Assembly: GCA_005524015.1 (NCBI GenBank)
Contig: SULG01000024.1
Coordinates: 1 to 40,426 of the forward strand
Source: Candidatus Jettenia ecosi
GTDB taxonomy: Bacteria; Planctomycetota; Brocadiia; Brocadiales; Brocadiaceae
Length of the DNA: 40,426 nt
Reading direction: 5' to 3'
Shown: positions 7,732 through 15,682 of the stretch, in pieces
Position numbering within the stretch: the stretch's first letter is position 1
Layout of the letters: every line of letters begins with the position of its first letter
Position numbers and translations under genes: made by a program
Notes under the pieces: model-generated
The model's input: the letters and a program-made list of their open reading frames with translations, nothing else
Databases searched by the model: none
What the model was told of the DNA's origin: nothing

Positions 7732-8274
7732 TCACTCATGCATCTTTTTGTGGCAATCGAGACATGTGTTTTTTATCAAACCCGAAAAGGCATCAAATGT
7801 TGTTTCCTCATTTTTTGAATCCGCCGCTTTTTGGATCTCTTCCAGGGATGCATCTATTTTTTTGAAATAGCTTAAAAAATCTGCTCTTAATTGTTTAAAT
7901 TTCTCTAAATCTTCCGGCTGCAAATGGGAGGTTTTGGGATCTTTCTCATATGCTGCAATATCCAAGCTTTGAGGGAAATAGGTATTAATAATCTGCTGAC
8001 CTTTTTGTGAAATGGCGGTGGCGTTTTCTTTAACAGATTCAAAATTACCTTCTAATATCGCAGTGAGTAACGCATTTACCCTGTCCCTTATCTCCAATGC
8101 CATGTTTCTCAGAGGTAACTTAACATCTTTATGCCACATAGCTTCATATTTATGATAAATCATTTGTCCTTCACCTGTCCCTGCATAAGCGGTTGAAGAC
8201 CGGACGATATTTGCTGACCCTATGAATACTACAAAACCTAAAAGACTTATACTCAAAAATATTACCTTTTTCAT
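7732..8274 (-). CDS. Class II (c'-type) cytochrome c, paralog 2
   Basis: A 180-residue exported protein with signal peptide (VIFLSISLLGFVVFIGSA), a helical body and one heme motif, CLDCH, starting at residue 171, ten residues from the end. It shares with paralog 1 the NALL/ILDGIL...GNFE/K, EIQKAA and C-terminal TCxxCHK features, so the two arose by duplication. The Shine-Dalgarno AAGGAGG is strong. About 480 bp separate the pair, so each may be expressed on its own. Electron transfer or NO binding is the family expectation; the partner is unknown. Confidence 0.85.
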   Translation of the reverse strand: MKKVIFLSISLLGFVVFIGSANIVRSSTAYAGTGEGQMIYHKYEAMWHKDVKLPLRNMALEIRDRVNALLTAILEGNFESVKENATAISQKGQQIINTYFPQSLDIAAYEKDPKTSHLQPEDLEKFKQLRADFLSYFKKIDASLEEIQKAADSKNEETTFDAFSGLIKNTCLDCHKKMHE

Positions 8275-8397
8275 ACAAAACCTCCTTCTTACCTAATAAT
8301 AATTTAAAGCAAATAGAGTTATCACTGTGTCGTTAAATAATCCTCCTTTCTCGTATCATGGATTTTCTGAAAAAAATAAATCACAAAGATTACCAAT

Positions 8398-9819
8398 TTA
8401 TACAGAAGCGCCTTTTATATGCGGCTCAGTCATAAAAGCAGGAGATAATATCTGGTCTAATTGATCTGCAGGAATGAGTTTGTGCTGCTGAATAATCTCT
8501 TTTACAGATTTCCCTGTCCGCATCGATTCTTTTACGATATCAGCCGCTTTTGAATATCCTATAATAGGATTCAGAATGGTAACGATTCCCAAACTCCTAA
8601 TGGCATAGTCCCGGCATTTATCCACATTTACCGTAATACCATAAATACATTTCTCATGAAATATCCGTGCAGCATTTGTAAGAATGATAATGGAATCAAG
8701 CAGCTTGTGCTGAATTAACGGCGTCATAACATTCAGCTCAAATTGTCCGGCCTGGGCAGCCAATGCTATTGACATATCGTTGCCCAAAACAGAAAAACAG
8801 ACCATATTCATCATTTCAGGAATAACAGGATTAACCTTTCCTGGCATAATAGATGATCCTGGCTGCATTGCAGGCAAATCGATCTCCGCCAGTCCTGTGT
8901 TTGGTCCGGAATTCATTAATCTCAGGTCGTTTGAGATACGGATAAGTTCCACAGCTAAAGTGCGGAGAGATCCAGAGTGTTCGACAAAAGGCGCACTACT
9001 TTGCGTGGCCTCAAACCGATTCTTTGATTCCCTGAGGTCAAGATTGGTCATCTTTCTGAGCTTTTCAATAACTTTGTGAGCAAACTCCGGATGAGTGTTA
9101 ATTCCTGTGCCTACAGCGGTTCCACCGATTCCTAATTCTTTTAAGCCTTCACTTGCCTTTTCAATGCCTTTGGTCGCTTTAAACAGGGATTCCGTATAGC
9201 CAGAGAATTCCTGTCCTACCCGGATAGGCACAGCATCGTGAAGATGTGTACGGGCTGATTTTATCATTGAATCAAATGATTTTGCTTTCTGATTAAATAC
9301 CTCAATCAGGATATGCAAGCCCTTAATAAGTTTTTTAGATAACTGTAACGCTGCGATACGCATTGCAGTAGGATAGACGTCATTGGTGGATTGTCCATAA
9401 TTCACATGGTCGTTCGGATGCACGATGGAATAATCGCCTTTTTCACCACCCAGCATTTCGATTGCAATATTAGCAATAACTTCATTTACATTCATATGAT
9501 GTGATGTTCCTGCCCCTGCCTGGTATACATCCACCAGAAACTGTTCCTGAAATTCACCATTCAATATGCGATCACATGCCAGAATAATCATGTTACCAAT
9601 CCTGCTATCGAGGCAACCGAGTTCTACGTTCACCATAGCAGTTGCCTTTTTTATATGAACAATGGCCAGGGTAAATACCGGCTGAGATGTTTGACCACTA
9701 ATGGGAAAATTCTCAATAGCCCTGACAGTTTGGATTCCGTAGTAGACCGTTGCAGGAACGCGCATCTCGCCCAGGGTATCTTTTTCGGTACGGAATGAAT
9801 CTATCTTTCTTTTGCTCAT
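8398..9819 (-). CDS. aspA: Aspartate ammonia-lyase
   Basis: Deaminates L-aspartate to fumarate and ammonium. All marks of the aspartase/fumarase superfamily are present: TSHHMNVNEVIAN (105-117), GQSTNDVYPTA (142-152), the HLHDAVP region (192-197) and the signature GSSIMPGKVNPV (321-332). The length (473) is normal. Aspartase is favoured over fumarase C by the overall sequence pattern and the C-terminal region. Its ATG overlaps the stop of the upstream ferritin-like gene as ATGA, so the two are translationally coupled. This is an unusual partner for a metabolic lyase. Ammonium and fumarate production could feed nitrogen or redox metabolism. Confidence 0.92.
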   Translation of the reverse strand: MSKRKIDSFRTEKDTLGEMRVPATVYYGIQTVRAIENFPISGQTSQPVFTLAIVHIKKATAMVNVELGCLDSRIGNMIILACDRILNGEFQEQFLVDVYQAGAGTSHHMNVNEVIANIAIEMLGGEKGDYSIVHPNDHVNYGQSTNDVYPTAMRIAALQLSKKLIKGLHILIEVFNQKAKSFDSMIKSARTHLHDAVPIRVGQEFSGYTESLFKATKGIEKASEGLKELGIGGTAVGTGINTHPEFAHKVIEKLRKMTNLDLRESKNRFEATQSSAPFVEHSGSLRTLAVELIRISNDLRLMNSGPNTGLAEIDLPAMQPGSSIMPGKVNPVIPEMMNMVCFSVLGNDMSIALAAQAGQFELNVMTPLIQHKLLDSIIILTNAARIFHEKCIYGITVNVDKCRDYAIRSLGIVTILNPIIGYSKAADIVKESMRTGKSVKEIIQQHKLIPADQLDQILSPAFMTEPHIKGASV

Positions 9820-10358
9820 GCTTTTTTACTTACCATATTTACCCATAGATCATAAATACGTCCTTCGTTCCCGGCCTCCCAAAGCTCTGTATTCTCAAGA
9901 TATTCAAGCGTATTTTTTAAAATAGCGCAATGTATCTCCTCCTCACTGGCAAGGAAATGATACACATCCTTTTCCCTTCTGTCATGCGCATCTTTAGCAG
10001 CTTGTTCATAAAATTTAATTCCATTTTCCTCTATCGTTATAGCCAGCTTCACAGCTTCTATATCGTTTGTGTTTGCATTTATCTTTTGTTTTAGCTCATC
10101 GCCCATATCCTGAAAGATATTCATGAGCCTCTCCCTGGGATTTATTGTAGTTTTTTCCCTTTCCTGAACAGCCTCTTTATGGGTAAACAATAAGGTTTTG
10201 ATCCTTTTCGCATGCATTTTTTCATCTTCTATAAAAGATCGGAACATAGCCTTACCCATAGGATGAAAGGTTTTGGATGCCATATCAGTATAGAATTTTA
10301 TCCCGTCTATTTCCATCTGGAGTGCAATTGATTTTATATCCTTTAAAGCCTCGCTCAT
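9816..10358 (-). CDS. Ferritin-like di-iron protein (rubrerythrin family)
   Basis: A 180-residue helical protein with two ferritin-like halves. The first has MEIDGIKFYTDMA and FIEDEKMHAKRI (ExxH); the second has TIEENGIKFYEQAA and ASEEEIHCAIL (ExxH). These provide the carboxylate and histidine ligands expected for a di-iron centre. There is no rubredoxin or zinc-ribbon domain. Shine-Dalgarno AAGGA lies 7 nt before the ATG. It follows the zinc-ribbon rubrerythrin-like gene by 32 nt and overlaps aspA, so it belongs to one unit of three or four genes. Peroxide reduction or iron buffering is likely. Confidence 0.85.
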   Translation of the reverse strand: MSEALKDIKSIALQMEIDGIKFYTDMASKTFHPMGKAMFRSFIEDEKMHAKRIKTLLFTHKEAVQEREKTTINPRERLMNIFQDMGDELKQKINANTNDIEAVKLAITIEENGIKFYEQAAKDAHDRREKDVYHFLASEEEIHCAILKNTLEYLENTELWEAGNEGRIYDLWVNMVSKKA

Positions 10359-10390
10359 TGTATATCCTTAAAATTGAAAATTTAAATTAT

Positions 10391-10747
10391 TTATTGCGGA
10401 AGGGATTTTATTGAATAATCATTAGCTATATCAACAAGAGCAAATTTCTGGCAGCACAATGAACACCGTTCCTCATTTCCCACCGAAGGCATCTTCCCAA
10501 AATTAATCTCCCAGCCACACATAAGACAATAGAAACTCACATCATGATTATCAGACTCAATATCTCTGATAATTCTCCCCATAGCATCCCGGTGTCCCTT
10601 AGCTGCCCTTGCCAGATGTTGAAAAGTTTCTTTTACCTTAATATCTTTCGAAGCAACGGCAAGCTGGTTATATACATGTTCTTGCTCTTCCTCTACCTCT
10701 AAATTTTCCTCCAGGAATTCCAGTATAGATTTATACCCTTCTCTCAT
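10391..10747 (-). CDS. Rubrerythrin-like protein with C-terminal zinc ribbon
   Basis: A helical N-terminal part (EEEQEHVYNQLA and FQHLARAAKGHRDAM) resembles half of a ferritin-like bundle. It is followed by a CxxC pair at 74/77 (CLMCGW) and another at 95/98 (CSLCC), a rubredoxin-like or zinc-ribbon knuckle. Classical rubrerythrin has a full four-helix domain, so this one may dimerise to complete the bundle. The Shine-Dalgarno GAGGAGAG is strong. It sits between the 60-residue helical protein (19 nt gap) and the larger ferritin-like protein. An electron-carrying or metal-sensing subunit for them is possible. Confidence 0.75.
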   Translation of the reverse strand: MREGYKSILEFLEENLEVEEEQEHVYNQLAVASKDIKVKETFQHLARAAKGHRDAMGRIIRDIESDNHDVSFYCLMCGWEINFGKMPSVGNEERCSLCCQKFALVDIANDYSIKSLPQ

Positions 10748-10766
10748 CTGTATCTCTCCTCATTAT

Positions 10767-10949
10767 TTAAGATAATCTACTCAAATGGTCTTCCAGTTCT
10801 GCTTTATGCTGTATTTCGTTGTGCAGAATACCCTCAAGCAGGGCATTTATTTTAGGATCACGAAATACCTTAATCTGATCGCTGTATCTTTCAATGGATA
10901 TATCTTTTTTTTGTATCGCCAATTTTATATTTTCAATATCTTTACTCAT
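10767..10949 (-). CDS. Small ferritin-like helical protein
   Basis: A 60-residue protein predicted to be two helices. It contains LLEGILHNEIQHKAELEDHL, which carries an ExxH motif of the rubrerythrin type, and an upstream IERYSDQI helix with a possible ligand Glu. It looks like one half of a ferritin-like bundle and might assemble as a dimer or with the zinc-ribbon protein encoded next. A good purine-rich Shine-Dalgarno (GGAGGAAGGGG) lies upstream. It is the first gene of the minus-strand ferritin/aspA unit. Confidence 0.7.
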   Translation of the reverse strand: MSKDIENIKLAIQKKDISIERYSDQIKVFRDPKINALLEGILHNEIQHKAELEDHLSRLS

Positions 10950-11228
10950 TTCTTCATTTCCCCTTCCTCCAAAAGTAATGTTTTTAAGTTACACTCATTT
11001 TATAATCAATTATTATACCAAAATGTTGCCTTTTGAAAATTACACTCAAATATATCCTACTTATAATCAATGCTTGTATTTACAAGAAATGTACAATCAA
11101 AAAAATTTAAATTCTCAAGCAACTTATTTCAAGAATTTTAGACCGAAAATCCATTTCTTTAGATTTTTATCCTTTGGTTTAATACATTTTTGAATAAAAC
11201 TCCAAAGTTTACTTCAGCAATTTAACTG
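10950..11228. other. Divergent intergenic region upstream of the ferritin unit
   Basis: Together with the riboswitch leader to its right, this region separates the minus-strand ferritin unit from the plus-strand amidase. A minus-strand TATAAT occurs at 11012-11017, about 62 nt before the first ATG, with only a weak -35. Two direct repeats overlap or precede it. No open frame here is credible. Confidence 0.5.
10989..11071. promoter_or_regulatory. Paired operator-like repeats in the ferritin promoter
   Basis: TTACACTCA...TATAATCAAT occurs at 10989-11010 and again at 11040-11071, with an insertion of several nt inside the second. The first copy abuts the candidate -10 box and forms an AT-rich dyad with it. 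The site is suited to a redox or iron regulator, but the spacing does not match the PerR or Fur consensus. Confidence 0.35.
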
Positions 11229-11256
11229 TTGACAATACAGGATTTCAATTTATAAT
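11229..11256 (+). promoter_or_regulatory. Consensus sigma70 promoter of the amidase leader
   Basis: TTGACA, 16-nt spacer, TATAAT: both hexamers are perfect. Transcription should begin near 11263, just before the c-di-GMP aptamer. Confidence 0.85.
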
Positions 11257-11266
11257 GATTTTTAAC

Positions 11267-11394
11267 ATAATGGCAGCCTCCAAGTGGTTGAGAGGACAAA
11301 AGTAAGGGATCTTTAACCTGTTGTATATTCAAATGAAGTAACACAAACAAATACCATACATAAAGTTCTTAAGATAGCCTTACTGCCGAAGATG
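11267..11394 (+). ncRNA. Cyclic-di-GMP-I (GEMM-I) riboswitch aptamer, divergent
   Basis: The leader carries the GEMM-I landmarks in order. These are GGCAGCC (usually GGCAAACC), a short hairpin CCTCCAA..TTG.GAGG, GGACAAAAG (usually GGACGCAAAG), GTAAGGGATCTTTAACC, a long variable arm, then AAGATAGCCTTACTGCCGAA. The same order is seen in the second, more canonical copy upstream of the pilus operon. The tetraloop is GTGG rather than a strict GNRA and the GC of GACGCAAAG is lost, so affinity may differ. The 3' arm CCTTAC pairs with GTAAGG at 11302-11307 in the aptamer. Confidence 0.75.
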
Positions 11395-11428
11395 TTCTTT
11401 GATGAATATTTTCCCTGTAAGGTTTTTT
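11378..11428 (+). terminator. Riboswitch expression-platform terminator
   Basis: CCTTAC of the aptamer 3' arm can pair instead with GTAAGG at 11417-11422, followed by TTTTTT. An inner stem GAAGAT/ATTTTC stabilises the hairpin. Because the same CCTTAC is used by the aptamer, the two folds exclude each other. Ligand binding should prevent termination (an ON switch); this is inferred from pairing only. Confidence 0.65.
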
Positions 11429-11507
11429 ATTTATAGATGGATATGAAAAAAAGCCTGCTTCGAAAAAAGCCCGTGTATTACTCAATAAAAATTTTTAGGT
11501 TAAAAAT

Positions 11508-12173
11508 ATGCGAAAACATGAAAGAATTATTCAATATCTTTCGCTGACTGCAACGGTAGTCGCTACATCCGGACTACTCATTTCCATACCCTCTTTTAAT
11601 AATGTAAAAATCGAAAAATCCCTCCCTTTTTTCAACTTTTCCAGATTAAAAGGATCTTCTTCTGAATTGAATCTTGTTAGCATTTGCCGTACTGATGTAA
11701 GCGAAAATCAGTGGAAATATATTGTTATTCATCACAGTGCAACTGAAAAGGGAAACGCGGCTCGATTTGATAATTATCACAGGAATAAGAGAGGCTGGGA
11801 ATATGGTCTTGCGTACCACTTTGTAATTGGAAATGGCTCATTCTCGGGAGATGGAGAAATAGAGGTTGCTGAGCGATGGAAAAAACAGATACATGGAGCA
11901 CATACAGCAAATATGGCCTGCAATCGTGTGGCAATCGGGATTTGTCTGGTTGGTGATTTTGAAAATGGAGGCGCTCCTACCGGTAACCAACTCGAATCGT
12001 TAGTTAAATTAATCCAATATCTCTCAAGAAGATATACCATTTCTGTATCAAATATATTATTACATAAACAGGTACATCAGAAGGGCACAGCTTGTCCGGG
12101 TAAGAATTTCCCATTTGCCGAACTTAAGATGAAGCTTCTGCAAATGGCCTCAAATCCGACCAACCATATTTAG
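11508..12173 (+). CDS. N-acetylmuramoyl-L-alanine amidase (amidase_2/PGRP fold)
   Basis: Zinc hydrolase that cleaves the bond between muramic acid and the stem peptide. After an N-terminal hydrophobic anchor or signal (about residues 10-30) comes the domain from about residue 68. Metal ligands are visible as YIVIHHSAT (His75), LLHKQVHQKGTACPG (His186 and Cys196), and the AYHFVIGNG and RVAIGICLVGDF strands are typical. The catalytic site is intact and faces the cell wall. The gene is preceded by its own promoter, c-di-GMP riboswitch and terminator, so it is probably induced or repressed with lifestyle changes. It may open the wall for the pilus machine encoded convergently. Confidence 0.92.
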   Translation: MRKHERIIQYLSLTATVVATSGLLISIPSFNNVKIEKSLPFFNFSRLKGSSSELNLVSICRTDVSENQWKYIVIHHSATEKGNAARFDNYHRNKRGWEYGLAYHFVIGNGSFSGDGEIEVAERWKKQIHGAHTANMACNRVAIGICLVGDFENGGAPTGNQLESLVKLIQYLSRRYTISVSNILLHKQVHQKGTACPGKNFPFAELKMKLLQMASNPTNHI

Positions 12174-12189
12174 GAATACCGGATTTACC

Positions 12190-12537
12190 TTATTTTATTT
12201 GTGTCTTTAAGAGTTCAGCTTTCACATCTTCAATAGATGCGCCAAAGGGTTTCCCGTAGTGTTGTAATTTTTTATCATACTTATAATTTCTTGCAGCCAC
12301 TAATCCCAGACTTCCGCCCTGAAAATATTCATAAACCATGATAATCTGTTCCTCAGTGTCCACAAGGTAAAATGGTTGTCTACTCCCTAATTGTCCGCCC
12401 ACTACACCAAAAACCTGTTGCGCACTTCCGTCTCCCTGAGCAATAACATAATTTGTTGTATTCCTGAAAATCAGGATCATAAGCAACAAGGCAATAATAA
12501 TAAGCAAGAACGTATTCACCTTATCCATTTTACGCAT
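12190..12537 (-). CDS. Small membrane-anchored protein at the end of the pilus operon
   Basis: 115 residues with one N-terminal transmembrane segment (FLLIIIALLLMILIF), then a glycine-rich stretch (FGVVGGQLGSRQPFYLVDTEEQ) and a charged tail. I do not recognise a family. FYLVDTEEQIIMVYEY looks like a short beta-hairpin. GGAGG precedes the ATG by 4 nt. It follows the secretin by about 50 nt and is the last gene of the c-di-GMP-controlled unit, so a pilus accessory role is inferred from position only. Confidence 0.65.
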   Translation of the reverse strand: MRKMDKVNTFLLIIIALLLMILIFRNTTNYVIAQGDGSAQQVFGVVGGQLGSRQPFYLVDTEEQIIMVYEYFQGGSLGLVAARNYKYDKKLQHYGKPFGASIEDVKAELLKTQIK

Positions 12538-12588
12538 AAGACCTCCATGAATAATAACTATGTTATTTGTTTAACGAGTATAGATAAC

Positions 12589-14790
12589 TTAAGGGTTATT
12601 TAAATCTGTCACATGAAACTTTTTATTCGATATGCTACTCAGAAAATCTGCTTCTTGCTCTTCTTTGATAATAATAGTTGGTTTTAAAAGAATGATTAAA
12701 TTTGACTTTCTGTTATTCTTCAAACTTCGGGAAAACAGCCTCTTTAGCAGAGGTATTTTCGATAATACGGGAATGCCCGTTGTCTGATCATCCTTGTTAA
12801 TAGAACCAAGTCCGCCAATAATAAGCGTGCCTTTGTCAGGCACACAAACTGTTACCGATACCTGGGAAACATTTATTGTCGGCAATTGAACCGTTGAGGT
12901 AGGAGGTATGTTAACAACCCCTGTGCCTCCAGTCGTAAGGGTTGTATCGGTGCCAACTCCGGTAAAAGTAAACGATTCTATTGTCTCAATTTGAAACACG
13001 GAAGGAGTTACTTCCAGATAAATGTACTTTCTGTCTGCACTCACAATAGGTCTTACATCAAAGGTTGTTCCTTCGGGAATTGTGCCAATAACAGGAGTTA
13101 CGACACCTTCGGCAACGGAAGTACTTTGAATATAATTCGTGGTTTTAACAACAGCAATATTACCACGCTGGGTATTAGAGAGTGTTATTCGCGGTGATGT
13201 AAGTATTTCAGAATCTTTGCTTTCCTGGACAGCGCGTATAAATCCTTTTAGCATACTATTATGCAAGATGGAATAATTGAGCGAAAGCCCGCTGCCAGCG
13301 ACTAATTCACTAATATCTGTTTCAGCGCCTGTATCGATAGAGGTATCATCACTAAAAAATTTACTGAAATTGCTGCCTATATCCTCAAGAAATTCATCGG
13401 TAACGGAAATAAAACGGGCTTCAATATTTACCTGAAGGTTCTGTGATGACCTTAAAGAAGCCAAAAGGTTCTCAATCTGCTTATGAGCGAATTTACTATT
13501 AACCACTACGAGGTCTCCCGGATGACCCGCCCTTGCAATGATACTTCCTTCACCCTGACCAGGAATATTCATGTGCCGTTGACCATTGGATGTAGCAGCG
13601 CCAATGACATGAGTACGATATGACCACGATGCTGGTTCGATAGTGGTGACAATCAATTCGATCAGGTCCGATACCCGTTCCGAAGGATCTTTTGTTTTAA
13701 CCGTTTCTTTTTTTCGCATGCTCAATTGAGAGGAAGATGCTGTAATATCAAATTCAAGGGGATCTTTATCATCCAGATTGATTAATATATCCCTTACATC
13801 ATAGACTCGTAGTTCCATTTTTTGTTTATAAATATGCAAGATATCCCCTTCAATCACATATTCATATCCCTTTGGCAGGATATACTTCAAAGCTACTCTT
13901 AATGGCACATCTTTCAGTTTTAAGGTAATAAGAACATCTCCTGCTTCTGAATCAATAATCATATTAATATTTGTCTTTTCCCTTAAGAAGATAATAACAT
14001 CCTTCAAAGGTGTATCTAAAAACTCAAAGGAGATGATCATATTCAGGGCATCTTCAATTTCCTTTGGAGGGGCGCTTTCCACAGGATTGAGATTCATTTG
14101 AAGTTGTTTTGTCTTTCTTTTATTTTCTTTTACAATCTTATCTAAATCGGGAAGTATGCGATCTGAAGCATCTTTCCATTGTTCTTTTGCAGGAAATCTC
14201 AGGATTTCTTGGTGAGGGATGGATAATTCTCTCAGATATTCGTTGCTTTTCAACTTTTCTTGCGCATCGATAGTTTTTAAATATTCTGTAATATGCTCAT
14301 GCCTTATATCATTTAGCTTTCCTTTTATATATAACACTTTTTTATTCAGAGGGTCTATCTTAAGCATGAAATCTGATATTTCTGCAGCATCATCATATCG
14401 CCTCTCGTAAATGGCAGTGTACACATCCCCCAGTAAAGCTGATATATCTTTATGCGCAGGAGGAGGTGCAGCTATCGTTTCTTTTTGCGCGTCAATGTTG
14501 CTCTGTATTTTAGATAGCATCTTCTTTCCCTCAAGGCATTGTCGTGATTCTTTCAGTAATATTTGCGCCTCTCTATTGGCAGGTTCTAACAAAATAGCTA
14601 ATTCCAGCGCCTCAATAGCATTCGGATAATCTTTTAGCTCAAAATATATTTTAGCAATCTTAAGATAGTGATTGTTGAGCGTCGTAGATTCTGTTTTTGA
14701 AGCATCCTGTGCGCCTATTTGATTCGATGCAGAGAGCAACAAAACTATGTTTAAGATAATGATTAAGATTATATTTACCATATTCTGCAT
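12589..14790 (-). CDS. Secretin (PilQ/GspD-like outer-membrane channel), Amuc_1098-like
   Basis: A 733-residue exported protein. Signal peptide LIIILNIVLLLSA; tetratricopeptide-like helices about 35-150; a secretin/TonB short N-domain (FLDTPLKDVIIFLREKTNIN, then LKDVPLRVALKYILP); and the secretin pore domain with VPDKGTLIIGGLGSINKD, GIPVLSKIPLLKRLFS and NLIILLKPTII near the C-terminus. It would form the multimeric outer-membrane gate for a type IV pilus-like or type II secretion machine. The TPR front end, and its position after PilM-, PilO- and Amuc_1099-like genes, match the pilus-like operon of Akkermansia better than Gsp systems. Confidence 0.9.
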   Translation of the reverse strand: MQNMVNIILIIILNIVLLLSASNQIGAQDASKTESTTLNNHYLKIAKIYFELKDYPNAIEALELAILLEPANREAQILLKESRQCLEGKKMLSKIQSNIDAQKETIAAPPPAHKDISALLGDVYTAIYERRYDDAAEISDFMLKIDPLNKKVLYIKGKLNDIRHEHITEYLKTIDAQEKLKSNEYLRELSIPHQEILRFPAKEQWKDASDRILPDLDKIVKENKRKTKQLQMNLNPVESAPPKEIEDALNMIISFEFLDTPLKDVIIFLREKTNINMIIDSEAGDVLITLKLKDVPLRVALKYILPKGYEYVIEGDILHIYKQKMELRVYDVRDILINLDDKDPLEFDITASSSQLSMRKKETVKTKDPSERVSDLIELIVTTIEPASWSYRTHVIGAATSNGQRHMNIPGQGEGSIIARAGHPGDLVVVNSKFAHKQIENLLASLRSSQNLQVNIEARFISVTDEFLEDIGSNFSKFFSDDTSIDTGAETDISELVAGSGLSLNYSILHNSMLKGFIRAVQESKDSEILTSPRITLSNTQRGNIAVVKTTNYIQSTSVAEGVVTPVIGTIPEGTTFDVRPIVSADRKYIYLEVTPSVFQIETIESFTFTGVGTDTTLTTGGTGVVNIPPTSTVQLPTINVSQVSVTVCVPDKGTLIIGGLGSINKDDQTTGIPVLSKIPLLKRLFSRSLKNNRKSNLIILLKPTIIIKEEQEADFLSSISNKKFHVTDLNNP

Positions 14791-14827
14791 GTGTACTCTT
14801 TTAAAATAACCCTGCCAAAAATGTCTC

Positions 14828-15628
14828 TCAATGAGTTAAAGAGGTATTCGTTAGCGGATGAACAATAACTGTTTCCGTCCCCAGATTTACAAATTCTCCT
14901 ATCCACAAGTCATACGATTTGCCTTTTTTATATTCAAACACAATTTTTGAAGCTGAAATCATCTCTGCCTCCTCTGTAAGTGAGGTACCTAAGAAATTAT
15001 TCTCTTTATCCCGAAGAATACTTGACCTTTTCATCATAAGCGGCTTTTGCGCAAAAGGAGCTATTTCGATCAACTTACAACGAGTATCAAAATCTATTGT
15101 TTCTCCTCTGATTGTCTTTTTCTCACCTATGGTTTTCCCCTTTTCGACGATAAAACTTTTCGTCCACCAGACATCCTTATACAATCTCCTGACCTGAATC
15201 AAGGCTAGTTCCGGAGTACCTCCTTTAAAGATAAATTCTCTATCTCCCGGGACATCAACCTTTAAATGCGGATAGGCTTGTAATTCTGCTTTCTTTAATA
15301 AGTCTTCCATTGTAATATCCGAGATTGATTCTCCTTTTGCTGGCTTACGAAAGACTTGGAACTGTTGCAGGAAATTTGCCTTGGGCGGCGTTGCGAATCG
15401 CAATTCGAGCTGCATTGCCTCTTCGAATTTTGTACTTATTGCCGGAGGTCCGCTCATCTTTAGTTTTCTTTCGATAACATCCGATAGTGATTGTAATTTT
15501 GTATTAACCTTATGCGTTTTTCTTTTTAATATCATACTGGCAGAGAACACCGTATAGATAAAATAACCTACCGCAATGCCGAGAACAAATTTCTCAACAT
15601 ATTTAAATAGAAAGTTCTTTGGGCTCAT
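14828..15628 (-). CDS. Pilus-complex inner-membrane protein, Amuc_1099-like
   Basis: One transmembrane helix near the N-terminus (FVLGIAVGYFIYTVFSA) is followed by a periplasmic region. A linker and a folded C-terminal part contain a beta-rich KIVFEYKKGKSYDLWIG stretch. I assign the name from operon position and architecture, not from a diagnostic motif. A GTG 48 nt upstream (15676) is possible, but the ATG giving MSPKNFLFK places the membrane helix normally. Neither start has a strong Shine-Dalgarno. In type IV pili the equivalent slot is held by PilP, which links the inner-membrane PilN/O to the secretin. Confidence 0.65.
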   Translation of the reverse strand: MSPKNFLFKYVEKFVLGIAVGYFIYTVFSASMILKRKTHKVNTKLQSLSDVIERKLKMSGPPAISTKFEEAMQLELRFATPPKANFLQQFQVFRKPAKGESISDITMEDLLKKAELQAYPHLKVDVPGDREFIFKGGTPELALIQVRRLYKDVWWTKSFIVEKGKTIGEKKTIRGETIDFDTRCKLIEIAPFAQKPLMMKRSSILRDKENNFLGTSLTEEAEMISASKIVFEYKKGKSYDLWIGEFVNLGTETVIVHPLTNTSLTH

Positions 15629-15682
15629 GATTCTATAAAAATAGCAATAAAAATTTATATTTCCTGCGGTAAGCACTCTTAC

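Noticed and set aside
11000-11017. PerR or Fur box in the ferritin promoter
   Set aside because: TTATAAT and ATTATA halves are present but the spacing (5 nt) does not fit the 7-1-7 PerR box, and no Fur dyad is seen.
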